64,000 nucleotides of DNA from Zobellella maritima (GTDB lineage: Bacteria; Pseudomonadota; Gammaproteobacteria; Enterobacterales; Aeromonadaceae), in contig NZ_QCZE01000001.1 of assembly GCF_003075035.1 (NCBI RefSeq), positions 1,672,602 to 1,736,601 of the forward strand, given 5' to 3'. A program made the position numbers and the translations under genes. Of the stretch, positions 35,409 to 44,245 are shown in pieces. Positions within the stretch are counted from its first letter, which is position 1. Each line of letters starts with the position of its first letter. Under the pieces are notes generated by a model. That model worked only from the letters and a program-made list of their open reading frames with translations, ran no database searches and was not told the origin of the DNA.

Positions 35409-35782
35409 ACTGCCGCTCGGCAGGTCGCCGGGCCGGGCTGACCCTCATCCTGGTACTGATGGTACTGAGCATCTGTCTGAGCCAGCGGATGGGGCTGCAG
35501 CTTGCCTGCCCGGCCACCGGCGGTACCCTTTCCGCCGAGCAGCTGGCCGAGTCCCTGACTGGCGACGAGGCCGAACAACCGACACCAGGCCAGCCCTGTG
35601 ATCTGTCGGGCAAGCTGCTGTTCAAGAACTGGTCGCTGCAGGACATCCCCCTGATCGGTCTGTTACTGCTGTTGGTGCTCTGGCTCCTGCTCCCGCCCCG
35701 TTACTTTTTCCACTTCCCGAGCCCACTGCGTTTTGCCACCCGACGAAGGCGGCATCTGCTCTTCTGCGTGTTCAGAGAATAG
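35390..35782 (+). CDS. Hypothetical membrane protein upstream of scsB
   Basis: A 130-aa frame not recognised. It has one membrane segment near residues 16-32, a small periplasmic-type domain with two cysteines (LACPATGG and GQPCDLSG, 25 residues apart), a second hydrophobic segment (about 86-103) and a basic C-terminus. The start at 35390 overlaps the end of the LysE-type gene by 19 bases; ATG 35459 is an alternative. Its place directly before the scsB-like gene, and its cysteine pair, make a role with that thiol-redox system possible. In Salmonella the scs cluster begins with a small membrane protein, ScsA, but I cannot show homology. Confidence 0.6.
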   Translation: MVGAGLNCRSAGRRAGLTLILVLMVLSICLSQRMGLQLACPATGGTLSAEQLAESLTGDEAEQPTPGQPCDLSGKLLFKNWSLQDIPLIGLLLLLVLWLLLPPRYFFHFPSPLRFATRRRRHLLFCVFRE

Positions 35783-35836
35783 CCTCCGATACGTTGCGAC
35801 TTATATTTAACGTATTGATTTTTAATAGGACTATTC

Positions 35837-37879
35837 ATGATTAACATATTACTCGGCGGCCTGCTGCTGTTGCTGTCCGCCGGCCCGACACAGGCTCAAA
35901 GCACCGGCTGGCTGCAAAACCCCGATCATCCGCCGGTACAGGTCCGGCTGTCCCAGGCCGGCCACTTTGATGCTGCCAGCCGGCATTATCCGGCCTTGCT
36001 GGAAGTCGCCCTGGATGATGACTGGAAAACCTATTGGCGTTCGCCGGGAGAAGGCGGAATAGCGCCGCGCATCGACTGGCAAGGTTCGGAAAACCTGGCC
36101 GCCGTTAACTGGCAATGGCCCACCCCCGAGCGGTTTATGCTGCTGGGGGTCGAGACCCAGGGCTACCAGGGCGAGGTGGCATTTCCACTGCAGTTGACTC
36201 CCGAGGATCCGAACCGGCCAATCCACCTCAATGCGACCCTTACCCTGCCCAGCTGCACCACCATCTGCGTGCTGACCGATTACCGGTTGCAGCTGGCGTT
36301 GACGCCGGACGAGATCATGGACTCGCTGCAATATGCCTATCAAAAGGCCCTCGCCCAGGTGCCCGGACCGGCCCGGCTGGTCAGCCTGGAGCGGTTGCTC
36401 TGGGACAAATCCCGCAAGCAGCTGCAGCTCAGCCTGATCGGCCCCCGGGACTGGCAACAGCCGGCGGTATTCATCGATGAGCTGGACACCAGTATGTTTA
36501 CCCGGCCCCAGGTAACCCTGTCCGGAGATCGGCTCAATGCCCGTTTCACCGTCAGCAGCTGGGACGAGGCACTGAACCTCGCCGGAGCGTCGCTGACCGT
36601 CACCGTGGCCGACCAGGGGTTTGCCGAAGCGCTGTCCGGCACCGTCGAGGCCGCCGCCGTGCTCCCGGCCGAGCCGCCGTTCAGCCTGGCCCAGGCCCTG
36701 CTCTATGCCTTGCTGGGCGGCCTTATCCTCAATATCATGCCCTGCGTATTGCCGGTACTGGGGCTTAAACTGAACAGCCTGCTGCTCCGCACCCGCCACC
36801 CCCGGCAGGTGCGTCGCCCGCTGCTGCTATCTGCCACCGGCATACTGCTGTCGTTCTGGGGACTGGCCGGCTTTATGCTCCTGTTAACCTGGTCAGGAGC
36901 CAGCCTGGGCTGGGGAATACAATTCCAGCAACCGGGCTTTATCGCCTTTATGCTGCTGGTAACCAGCTTGTTTGCCTTCAACCTCCTGGGCCTGTTTACC
37001 ATCCGGCTGCCCCATCGGCTGAATACCTGGCTGGCAACCCATTCCTATGGAGGGGATGCCGGGCACCTGCTGCAGGGAAGCTTCGCCACCCTGCTGGCGA
37101 CCCCCTGCAGCGCCCCCTTCCTGGGTACGGCCGTGGCCGTGGCGCTGGCCTCTTCCCCGCCGGTACTGTTTGCCATCTTTACCGGTCTGGGGCTGGGCAT
37201 GGCTCTGCCCTGGCTGCTGCTGGCGCTGTTCCCCGGCCTGACCCGTGCCATGCCCAGGCCCGGTCGCTGGATGCTGTGGGTTAAAGCCCTGTTCGGCCTG
37301 ATGCTGCTGGCCACCAGCCTGTGGTTGCTGTCATTGCTCAGTCCGCATCTGGGCCTGAACGCCAGCCTGCTGCTGGCAACCATCCTGCTGCTATTGCCCC
37401 TGTTGTCCGCGCTCCGCCACCACGGCATCAAGGGCCTGCTGATCTGTCTGTCGGCCGGCAGCCTGCTGGTGGCAGGAGGTGGCTTGGTGGCGTTGCTGAC
37501 CCAGCCTTACTGGGTCAACCCGGTGAAGGATGAACTCACCTGGGAACCGCTCGATGCCGGCCGCATCGAACAGCAAGTGGCCGAAGGCAAGCGGGTATTT
37601 ATCGATATTACCGCCGACTGGTGTATCACCTGTCAGGCCAACAAAATAGGTGTGCTGTTACAGGAACCGGTTTACAGCGCCCTGCAGGATGAAGACCTGC
37701 TGCTAATGCGGGGGGACTGGACCCGACCCGACAGCAGGGTGACCGACTATTTGCGCGCCCACGGCCGGGCTGGTATTCCCTTTAACCAGGTGTTCGGCCC
37801 GGGCTCGCCCGACGGCCAGGCGCTGGAAGTACTACTCACCACAGAACGGGTGATGTCAGCACTGGATGCCGCCCGATGA
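35837..37879 (+). CDS. scsB: ScsB/DsbD-type thiol:disulfide interchange protein
   Basis: A 680-aa inner-membrane electron conveyor of the DsbD superfamily, ScsB branch: it passes reducing power from the cytoplasm to periplasmic thioredoxin-like proteins, in Salmonella linked to copper tolerance. It has a signal peptide (ending TQAQ), a periplasmic alpha-like domain with the PSCTTICVLTDYRL cysteine pair near residue 140, a membrane domain of eight segments from about 285 with IMPCVLPVLGLK and TPCSAPFLG carrying the transmembrane cysteines, and a C-terminal thioredoxin domain with DWCITCQANK near 600. The scsB versus dsbD distinction rests on the larger N-terminal domain and the neighbour. Confidence 0.88.
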   Translation: MINILLGGLLLLLSAGPTQAQSTGWLQNPDHPPVQVRLSQAGHFDAASRHYPALLEVALDDDWKTYWRSPGEGGIAPRIDWQGSENLAAVNWQWPTPERFMLLGVETQGYQGEVAFPLQLTPEDPNRPIHLNATLTLPSCTTICVLTDYRLQLALTPDEIMDSLQYAYQKALAQVPGPARLVSLERLLWDKSRKQLQLSLIGPRDWQQPAVFIDELDTSMFTRPQVTLSGDRLNARFTVSSWDEALNLAGASLTVTVADQGFAEALSGTVEAAAVLPAEPPFSLAQALLYALLGGLILNIMPCVLPVLGLKLNSLLLRTRHPRQVRRPLLLSATGILLSFWGLAGFMLLLTWSGASLGWGIQFQQPGFIAFMLLVTSLFAFNLLGLFTIRLPHRLNTWLATHSYGGDAGHLLQGSFATLLATPCSAPFLGTAVAVALASSPPVLFAIFTGLGLGMALPWLLLALFPGLTRAMPRPGRWMLWVKALFGLMLLATSLWLLSLLSPHLGLNASLLLATILLLLPLLSALRHHGIKGLLICLSAGSLLVAGGGLVALLTQPYWVNPVKDELTWEPLDAGRIEQQVAEGKRVFIDITADWCITCQANKIGVLLQEPVYSALQDEDLLLMRGDWTRPDSRVTDYLRAHGRAGIPFNQVFGPGSPDGQALEVLLTTERVMSALDAAR

Positions 37880-38355
37880 GGCGCCTGCTCGGCTACGGCC
37901 TGCTGGTGCTGATGGTAATGACGGCGGTGGATCTATGGCGCAGCCGGGATCTGCCCGCCTCGGCCGACGTGCTGGGTGAACTGATCACGTTGGAAGGCCA
38001 ATCTGTGGATCTGGCTGACCAAAGCCAGAAGGAGCCGGTACTGCTTTATGTGTGGGCCAGCTGGTGTGGGGTGTGCCGCTTTGTCTCACCCATGGTCGAC
38101 CTGGTGCCCGGTCCGGTAATGAGCATCGCCATCGCCTCCGGCGACGATCGCCGGGTCGCCGCCTATATGCAAGCCAGAGGCCATGATTTTGAGGTAATCA
38201 ACGACGCAGACAACCGACTGGCGCGTACCCTTGGCATTGGCGTTACCCCCACCCTGATGGTAGTGCATAAAGGACAGCTGAAACTCGCCACCACCGGCTT
38301 TACAACTCTGCCGGGCATGATGCTGCGACGCTGGCTGGTGAGGTTGGGGGACTAG
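37876..38355 (+). CDS. scsD: ScsD-type membrane-anchored thioredoxin
   Basis: A 159-aa TlpA/ScsD-like thiol-disulfide oxidoreductase anchored by one N-terminal membrane segment (residues 5-20), facing the periplasm. The active site is WASWCGVC near residues 59-66 and the cis-proline lies in GIGVTPTLMVV. It overlaps scsB by four bases, so the two are made together and ScsB is its likely electron donor. In Salmonella the cluster is scsABCD; no scsC-like disulfide isomerase gene is present here. Confidence 0.87.
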   Translation: MRRLLGYGLLVLMVMTAVDLWRSRDLPASADVLGELITLEGQSVDLADQSQKEPVLLYVWASWCGVCRFVSPMVDLVPGPVMSIAIASGDDRRVAAYMQARGHDFEVINDADNRLARTLGIGVTPTLMVVHKGQLKLATTGFTTLPGMMLRRWLVRLGD

Positions 38356-38419
38356 GGCTTAGGAACTCGTAATATAGGATTGGGGCCAGGAGCGAGTCTC
38401 TTTTCCCCGATCCCGACTT

Positions 38420-38848
38420 TCAAAACAGCACCCGCCGCCCCTTGATACAATCCCGGCAGATGGGTTCACCACCCAGAGAACCCAGCATTTCAGGCGGAAA
38501 GCGCTTGCCGCAACTGGCGCACTCGCGAAACGATTTCAGACGAAAGGCAATGGTATCATCCACCAGCGCCATCAGCTGTTCCAGGCTTCCGTTGCGCTCC
38601 TCCACCACCCCTTGCAGCCGTGGCTTGGCGGTCTGGATATCATGGTGACGCCATTCGATTGCCGGCAGCAGCACCTCGGCCTTGTTGGGTTGAAAATCCA
38701 CTATGGCCAGGGGGGGCTCGCCGATAAACAGGGTATTGGCCCCTTGCACCGGATAAGGCAACTGGGTTTTCAGATGCTGTCGCCACGACTCCAGGGTGAG
38801 CGACAAAGGCATCGCCAACAACAGGGCATCCAGCAACTTGGACGGCAT
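38420..38848 (-). CDS. Hypothetical protein with C-terminal zinc ribbon
   Basis: A 142-aa protein I do not recognise. The last 35 residues carry two CxxC pairs (CASCGKRF and CRDC) separated by 18 residues, with conserved PPEMLGSLGGEPIC between them, which should bind zinc. The rest is an alpha/beta region starting MPSKLLDALLLAMPLSLTL. It is transcribed towards scsD and separated from proA by 224 bases that hold no recognised feature. A nucleic-acid-binding or regulatory role is possible, but not shown. Confidence 0.65.
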   Translation of the reverse strand: MPSKLLDALLLAMPLSLTLESWRQHLKTQLPYPVQGANTLFIGEPPLAIVDFQPNKAEVLLPAIEWRHHDIQTAKPRLQGVVEERNGSLEQLMALVDDTIAFRLKSFRECASCGKRFPPEMLGSLGGEPICRDCIKGRRVLF

Positions 38849-39072
38849 AACAAAACCTCTCTTTAAAAAGCCCGCTTACTGACAAATGCCGCTCCGTTGA
38901 TACGGTGCAGGAAAAGGCCTCCGCGCCAACACGCAGCAGGCACCTCCCTGTGTGCTCAGCGATGGCGTCTAACCGCCATGGATGTCAGGTCGAAACGCAG
39001 ACGCCTTTTTCTACCTGTCATCGCTGTTGGTTCAGAAAGGCCTTCCCCTTCCCAAGGGAACGGCATTACGCG

Positions 39073-40329
39073 TTACTGACGGATTAAATAATCGGCCTGA
39101 CCTATCCACTTATAGCTGGTCAGCTCCTCCAGCCCCATGGGGCCGCGGGCATGCAGCTTCTGGGTAGAAACCGCCACCTCGGCCCCCAGACCAAACTGGG
39201 CGCCATCGGTGAAACGGGTTGACGCATTGACGTACACAGCCGCAGACGGCGCGCCATTGATAAAACGCTCGGCACTGGCCAGGTCATTAGTCAGGATCGC
39301 ATCGGAGTGGCTGGCATTATAGGCGCGCAGATGGGCCAGAGCCTCATTGACATCCGCCACCAGCCTGACCCCCAGGGTCAGACTCAACCACTCGGTATCA
39401 AAATCACCGGCCTCGGCAACACGGACCTGGGCCGGTCCTTGCTGCAGATGGGCCAGCGCCTCCTGGTCCGCCACCAGTGTCACCCCTCTGGCCGCCATGG
39501 TCGCACTCAGCCGCGGTAAAAATTCCGTTGCAATATCCCGGTGCACCAGCAGCGTGTCCAGGGCATTGCAGGCGCTGGGCCTGTGGGTCTTGGCATTGTC
39601 TACCACCGCCAGAGCACGGGTCAAATCGGCGCTGGCGTCGACAAAGGTATGGCTAATACCGAATCCACCGATGATTACCGGTATGGTCGCCTGCTCCTTG
39701 CACAACTGGTGCAGGCCGGGGCCGCCCCGCGGGATGATCATGTCCACATAACGATCCAGCTTGAGCAGGCCGCTGACCCACTCCCGTCCCGGCTCGCTGA
39801 TATATTGCACACAGCCCGCAGGTAATTCGCTCACCGCCAGGGCCTGCTGGATCACCTCGACCAGCTGCTGATTGGTATGGAAGGTTTCCCGACCGCCGCG
39901 CAAGATACTGGCATTGCCGGTTTTCAGGCACAGGGCGGCGATATCGATGGTAACATTGGGCCTGGCTTCATAAATCACCCCCACCACGCCCAGCGGCACC
40001 CGCCGACGGGACAGGCGCATACCGTTTTCCAGCACCCGGGACTCCAGCTCGCTGCCGACCGGATCCTGTAACGACACCACATTGCGAACATCATCGGCAA
40101 TGGCCTTCAGGCGAGCCGGGTTCAACATCAAGCGGTCGAGCATGGCTTCCGCCATGCCCTTCTCCCGGGCGGCGCTCAGATCCTGCTCGTTGGCGGCCAG
40201 GATCCGCGAGGCATTGGCCTCCAGCGCATCGGCCATGGCCAGCAAGGCACCGTTCTTTACCCGGGTCGCGGTTTCAGCCAAGACATAAGCGGCGTCCTGG
40301 GCCGCCTTACCCATCTGTTCTAAATTCAT
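39073..40329 (-). CDS. proA: Gamma-glutamyl phosphate reductase
   Basis: ProA reduces gamma-glutamyl phosphate to glutamate semialdehyde with NADPH, the second step of proline synthesis. The 418-aa aldehyde-dehydrogenase-fold protein has [27 protein letters not shown], the [11 protein letters not shown] loop, the catalytic cysteine in [13 protein letters not shown] near residue 255, and [18 protein letters not shown]. It follows proB by eight bases in the standard proBA operon. Confidence 0.97.
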   Translation of the reverse strand: MNLEQMGKAAQDAAYVLAETATRVKNGALLAMADALEANASRILAANEQDLSAAREKGMAEAMLDRLMLNPARLKAIADDVRNVVSLQDPVGSELESRVLENGMRLSRRRVPLGVVGVIYEARPNVTIDIAALCLKTGNASILRGGRETFHTNQQLVEVIQQALAVSELPAGCVQYISEPGREWVSGLLKLDRYVDMIIPRGGPGLHQLCKEQATIPVIIGGFGISHTFVDASADLTRALAVVDNAKTHRPSACNALDTLLVHRDIATEFLPRLSATMAARGVTLVADQEALAHLQQGPAQVRVAEAGDFDTEWLSLTLGVRLVADVNEALAHLRAYNASHSDAILTNDLASAERFINGAPSAAVYVNASTRFTDGAQFGLGAEVAVSTQKLHARGPMGLEELTSYKWIGQADYLIRQ

Positions 40330-40337
40330 CTTGTCTC

Positions 40338-41441
40338 CTACAAGAGCACCAAGTCGTCTCTGTGAATGGCCACACTACCGTAACCATACCCTAACAGGGT
40401 TTCGATGTGTTCCGAGTGTTGGCCTTTAATCCGGTTCAAATCGAGGGCGTCGTAACGACAGATGCCCCGTGCCAGTTCGCGGCCTTCCGGATTGACGATA
40501 CGAACCGCCTCTCCTCGACGGAAACGTCCGTCTACCTTCACTATGCCTTTGGGCAACAGGCTCGAGCCCTTGTCCCTGACCGCACTGACGGCGCCGCCGT
40601 CGATATGGATCTCGCCATGGGGAGGCGGCCCGGCCAGGATCCAGCGCTTGCGGCTTTCCAGGGGCGTCGCCAGGGCCGGAAACCGGGTACCGATCCGTTC
40701 GCCCTTGGCCAACCGACCGATAACTTCCGGCATCTGCCCGGTGGCAATCACCACATCGACACCGGCCCGCCGGGCTACATCGGCCGCCTGCAGCTTGGTG
40801 GCCATGCCGCCGGTGCCCAGGCCGCTGATACTACCGCCGGCCAGCTTGCGCAGGGTATCGTCGATGGTCTGCACCTCTTCAATCAACTGCGCCTTGGGAT
40901 CATGGCGGGGATCGGCGGTAAACAGGCCCTTTTGATCGGTCAGCAGGATCAGCAGATCCGCATTGGCAAGGATGGCGGCGCGGGCCGACAGGTTATCGTT
41001 GTCGCCCACCTTGATCTCATTGGTGGCCACAGCGTCGTTTTCGTTGATGACCGGGATGATACGGTGATCGAGCAAGGCCCGCAGGGAGTCCCTGGCGTTG
41101 AGGTAACGTTCCCGATCTTCCAGATCCGCACGGGTCAGCAATATCTGCCCCACATGCAGACCATAAATATTAAACAAGGCCTGCCAGCTCTGGATCAACT
41201 GGGTCTGCCCCACCGCCGCCAGCATCTGTTTATTGGCCATGGTGCTGGCCAGCTCGGGAAAGCCCAGGTGTTCCCGCCCGGCGGCGATGGCCGCCGAGGT
41301 GACCACGATGATCCTGTGGCCGGCCCTGTGCAGACTGGCACACTGTCGCACCAGCTCCACCATATGCGCCCGGTCCAAATGGCGGGTGCCCCCCGTAAGT
41401 ACGCTGGTGCCCAGTTTAACAACTATGGTTTTGCCTTTCAT
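40338..41441 (-). CDS. proB: Glutamate 5-kinase
   Basis: ProB phosphorylates glutamate to gamma-glutamyl phosphate and is feedback-inhibited by proline. The 367-aa protein has an amino-acid-kinase domain ([12 protein letters not shown] at the start, [21 protein letters not shown] in the centre, [12 protein letters not shown] later) and a C-terminal PUA domain (about 275-365). It is the first gene of the proBA pair and lies downstream of crl, as in E. coli but without phoE between. Confidence 0.97.
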   Translation of the reverse strand: MKGKTIVVKLGTSVLTGGTRHLDRAHMVELVRQCASLHRAGHRIIVVTSAAIAAGREHLGFPELASTMANKQMLAAVGQTQLIQSWQALFNIYGLHVGQILLTRADLEDRERYLNARDSLRALLDHRIIPVINENDAVATNEIKVGDNDNLSARAAILANADLLILLTDQKGLFTADPRHDPKAQLIEEVQTIDDTLRKLAGGSISGLGTGGMATKLQAADVARRAGVDVVIATGQMPEVIGRLAKGERIGTRFPALATPLESRKRWILAGPPPHGEIHIDGGAVSAVRDKGSSLLPKGIVKVDGRFRRGEAVRIVNPEGRELARGICRYDALDLNRIKGQHSEHIETLLGYGYGSVAIHRDDLVLL

Positions 41442-41542
41442 GGAACGCCCTTCGGCTCCTTAATAACAGCAATGCCGGCACAGCCGGCAAAAAGAAATAT
41501 CAAAAGACGCTTGTGGTGTTTAAGTGTTCGTCCGTGCGCGCA

Positions 41543-41941
41543 TTATGCCGCGCTGAGCAGGTGGCTCTCTCCCAGGGCCGGTGACGGCACCACCTTCAGG
41601 CCAAGCCCGTCCAGACACAGTCCCAGTTTCTCATAAAACTCTCGCAGGGTCCGAACCACTTCATCCTGATGTTTCTTCGGCACTGCCTGGGGTTTCCACT
41701 CACCGGCCGCATCATAGAAGCCCAGGGTATAGTGGAATTCAAAGGTATCTTCCGTTTTCATCGTCAAGATCATCCACCAGCCCCAGAACTCCCGTAGTTC
41801 GGGTGCCGCCTTGGCGCTGGCACAGACGGCCAGACAATCAAAGAAATATCGAGACTCAGCCGACATCTCACTGCGCAAGTAAGGGCCGATAGCAGCCAGT
41901 TTACGTAACAGTTGATGATGAGTAGCCTTTTCTGTAGTCAT
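41543..41941 (-). CDS. crl: Sigma factor-binding protein Crl
   Basis: Crl binds the stationary-phase sigma factor RpoS and helps it assemble with core RNA polymerase. The 132-aa protein has the family core GPYLR-x(4)-SRYFFDCLAVCASAKAAPELREFWGWWM near residues 18-57, followed by the FHYTLGFYDAAGEWK strand region. The start at ATG 41941 lies behind a GGGAGG box; a frame 30 codons longer is not supported. It implies that the organism has an RpoS stress response. Neighbours frsA and proB match the E. coli order. Confidence 0.93.
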   Translation of the reverse strand: MTTEKATHHQLLRKLAAIGPYLRSEMSAESRYFFDCLAVCASAKAAPELREFWGWWMILTMKTEDTFEFHYTLGFYDAAGEWKPQAVPKKHQDEVVRTLREFYEKLGLCLDGLGLKVVPSPALGESHLLSAA

Positions 41942-42049
41942 GCCTGCCTCCCTGGTAACTAGCCTATATGTAACGTTTTTTAGCCCAAGGGTAAAGGGCG
42001 CCCCCACGCATCTTCCTAAAAAGTCGGACAACTGGCGATAAGGTCGGCA

Positions 42050-43303
42050 TCAGAAGTGCGCCAACAGCCAGTCCCGGGCTTGCTGCAGCGCCACCCCGTA
42101 CACATCGAACAGCGGTAACTTGTCCAGCACCAGCGCCTTGCCGCCCCGGCTGGCGGCGGCCAGGGCCTGGGTATCCTGCTCAGGGCAGATAAAGTCCCGC
42201 TTGTGTCCGATGCTCAATATCGGCACCGTGGTCCTGCTTCTCAGCAGTCCCTGGTTCTTTAACGAGAACTCCTGGCAGCGGTAAAACAGTTGCTCCCAGT
42301 CATTACTGCGGGCACCCAGACGATTGGCGATAGTATCCCGCAACATGGGCGGTGTCTGCATAAAGCGCGCTTGCTCGCTAAAATAGCGATGGCCGGCCCC
42401 GGCAATACTCACCACGGTGCGCAGCTTGAAGGGCGCCAGAAAGGCCAGCCGCCCCACCACATTGCCGCCCATCCTGACCCCCAGCAATGCCACCCTGCGT
42501 TCATCCACCCAGGGTATATTGGGCACATAGTCCAGTACTGCCTGATGCAGGCGGCTGCTGTCTTGTACCAGCGGCCAATGGGCCGAATAGCCCACCCCCG
42601 GCATATCCACCGTCAGCATGGCGATGCCAACAGGGGCCAGGAAGTCTTGATAGAAGCGCTGAAAATCAAGCTGGATACTGTCCAGGCTGCCGCTGACAAT
42701 CACCAGGGGACATGGCTTGTCCAGCCGGGGCAGATGCAGGTACCCCTGGACCCACTTGCCGTGGAAGGGGACTTTCAGCTCTTTCAGCGGCACCGGCTGC
42801 AGCTGCCCGGCCCGCCGGTAGGCCTGATTCGCCAGCTGTTGTGCCTGCAGGCCGAGACTATCGCCTTTGAGATGAGGATAACTGGCCAAGGCGAAATACC
42901 GGGCTGCCGCCAGAAACGCAAGACGGGCCTGCTCCGGCTCTGTTGCGGTCAGCGCCATGCCTTGTTGCAGCCGGGCTGAGCCCAGCTGACTCCATTCAAA
43001 AATCCAGTTGCCGCGTCTGTAGTCAGTGACCGTATCGAGCCAGCGATCCGCACTGCGCGGGCCCCGAGCGGCGGCCATTCGGGCCAGGGCCGCCTCGATT
43101 TCGATGCTGTCGGTACCCTGCCAGCGCCAGAAAGCCCGCTTTTGCAGCCGGTAAAAGCTCGACAGGTGGGCTCCATCGATATAAGGCGCCAGCGGCTCCT
43201 CCGTCATCCCTCGGGCCCCCTGGTATGAAATCGTGGAGGTCTCGGGCTGGTGCGCTGTCTGGGTAAACAGCCGCTCACTCAGGTTATCGTATGTTCCGCT
43301 CAT
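42050..43303 (-). CDS. frsA: FrsA family alpha/beta-hydrolase-fold protein
   Basis: A 417-aa FrsA (YafA) homologue, a soluble alpha/beta-hydrolase-fold protein first described as binding unphosphorylated EIIA-Glc. The expected nucleophile elbow reads GVRMGGN, so the serine of a normal GxSxG is missing, as in E. coli FrsA (GFRFGAN). Other family marks: IVSGSLDSIQLDFQRFYQDFLAPVGIAMLTVDMPGVGYS and a C-terminal IGHKRDFICPEQD. I use ATG 43303 with a GGGAG box; eight residues longer is possible. It lies between gpt and crl, separated from gpt by a terminator. Confidence 0.92.
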   Translation of the reverse strand: MSGTYDNLSERLFTQTAHQPETSTISYQGARGMTEEPLAPYIDGAHLSSFYRLQKRAFWRWQGTDSIEIEAALARMAAARGPRSADRWLDTVTDYRRGNWIFEWSQLGSARLQQGMALTATEPEQARLAFLAAARYFALASYPHLKGDSLGLQAQQLANQAYRRAGQLQPVPLKELKVPFHGKWVQGYLHLPRLDKPCPLVIVSGSLDSIQLDFQRFYQDFLAPVGIAMLTVDMPGVGYSAHWPLVQDSSRLHQAVLDYVPNIPWVDERRVALLGVRMGGNVVGRLAFLAPFKLRTVVSIAGAGHRYFSEQARFMQTPPMLRDTIANRLGARSNDWEQLFYRCQEFSLKNQGLLRSRTTVPILSIGHKRDFICPEQDTQALAAASRGGKALVLDKLPLFDVYGVALQQARDWLLAHF

Positions 43304-43330
43304 CTGTGCTCCCTTGCCAGCCGCCATAAA

Positions 43331-43359
43331 ATCAAAAGGCTCCCGAGGAGCCTTTTGAT
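43331..43359 (-). terminator. Terminator between gpt and frsA
   Basis: A perfect 13-bp stem (ATCAAAAGGCTCC and complement) with a 3-base loop, followed on the minus strand by TTTT. It starts about six bases after the gpt stop and would cut most transcripts before frsA. Confidence 0.85.
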
Positions 43360-43365
43360 GATACC

Positions 43366-43830
43366 TTATTCTTCTTCACACAGGGGCGGTACGAAGGTCA
43401 CGCTCATATCCCAGGGCTGCTCTATCCAGGTATCCTGGCCCACCCGCACCTCGAAGTCGTCCACCAGCGGCTCCCCCTTGGGCTTGGCAAACACGGTAAT
43501 AAATTTTGCCTTGGGGTACAGCTCACGGATTACCCTGGCGGTGTTACCGGTATCAACCAGATCATCCACCACCAGAAAGCCCTCGCCATCGCCGGATACC
43601 TGCTTCAACACCTGCAGATCGGTCCGCTGATGATCATGGTCATAACTGGAAATACAAATGGTATCCACATGGCGGATACCCAGTTCACGCGCCATGATGG
43701 CTGCCGGGACCAGGCCACCGCGACTTACCGCGATGATGCCTTTCCACTGGCTGGCGGGCAGCTGACGGCGAGCCAGCTTCCGGGCTTCACGCTGAAAAGA
43801 GTCCCAGGTAACCACGAATTTGTTGGGCAT
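43366..43830 (-). CDS. gpt: Xanthine-guanine phosphoribosyltransferase
   Basis: Gpt salvages guanine and xanthine to GMP and XMP using PRPP. The 154-aa protein (E. coli 152) shows VTWDxxQxxARKLA at the start, [39 protein letters not shown], and the PRPP-binding [12 protein letters not shown] motif near 86-97. The start at ATG 43830 ([10 protein letters not shown]) matches E. coli; a longer frame from 43890 adds unconserved residues. A TATACT -10-like box (minus strand, 43871-43866) lies about 36 bases upstream. Divergent from pepD. Confidence 0.95.
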   Translation of the reverse strand: MPNKFVVTWDSFQREARKLARRQLPASQWKGIIAVSRGGLVPAAIMARELGIRHVDTICISSYDHDHQRTDLQVLKQVSGDGEGFLVVDDLVDTGNTARVIRELYPKAKFITVFAKPKGEPLVDDFEVRVGQDTWIEQPWDMSVTFVPPLCEEE

Positions 43831-44245
43831 AGAAAAAACCTTTGGGTGTTGGTATGCAGAGTCAAAGTATAGCGCCGTTGGTATCGACATTTTCCAGATA
43901 AAGAAAAGCCGGACAAAAGGCTGATGCCCTGCCCGATGTCAGACGCCCACGGATTTTAGTGGCCGCATTATAAAGAGTGAGTTCAACCTTGACCAGCGTT
44001 TCAGGTTTATTAGGGGACGCCCTGTCACGGATTATCCCGTTCATTCTTCGCCTTTCGGCCAACAGCCAGTCATCAGCCAGTCATCAGCCAGTCAGTTGGC
44101 TTGTAACTCCAATGCTGTTCTGCAATCCAGCGCAAGGTCACAGACCTGCAACTTATTGTGATATGTACCCTTCGATCCGAGCCTTAACAAGAATGTTGGG
44201 ATAATATGGCTACCTACCAAGCGATCAAACTCCAGAGGGTATTCC
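43831..44245. other. gpt-pepD intergenic region with 11-bp direct repeats
   Basis: This divergent spacer of 415 bases holds no recognised gene. An 11-bp unit, CAGCCAGTCAT, occurs in tandem at 44064-44074, 44075-44085 and (ten bases of it) 44086-44095. A GATAATAT sequence at 44200-44207 could be a -10 box for pepD, but no matching -35 box is at a proper distance. Confidence 0.55.
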
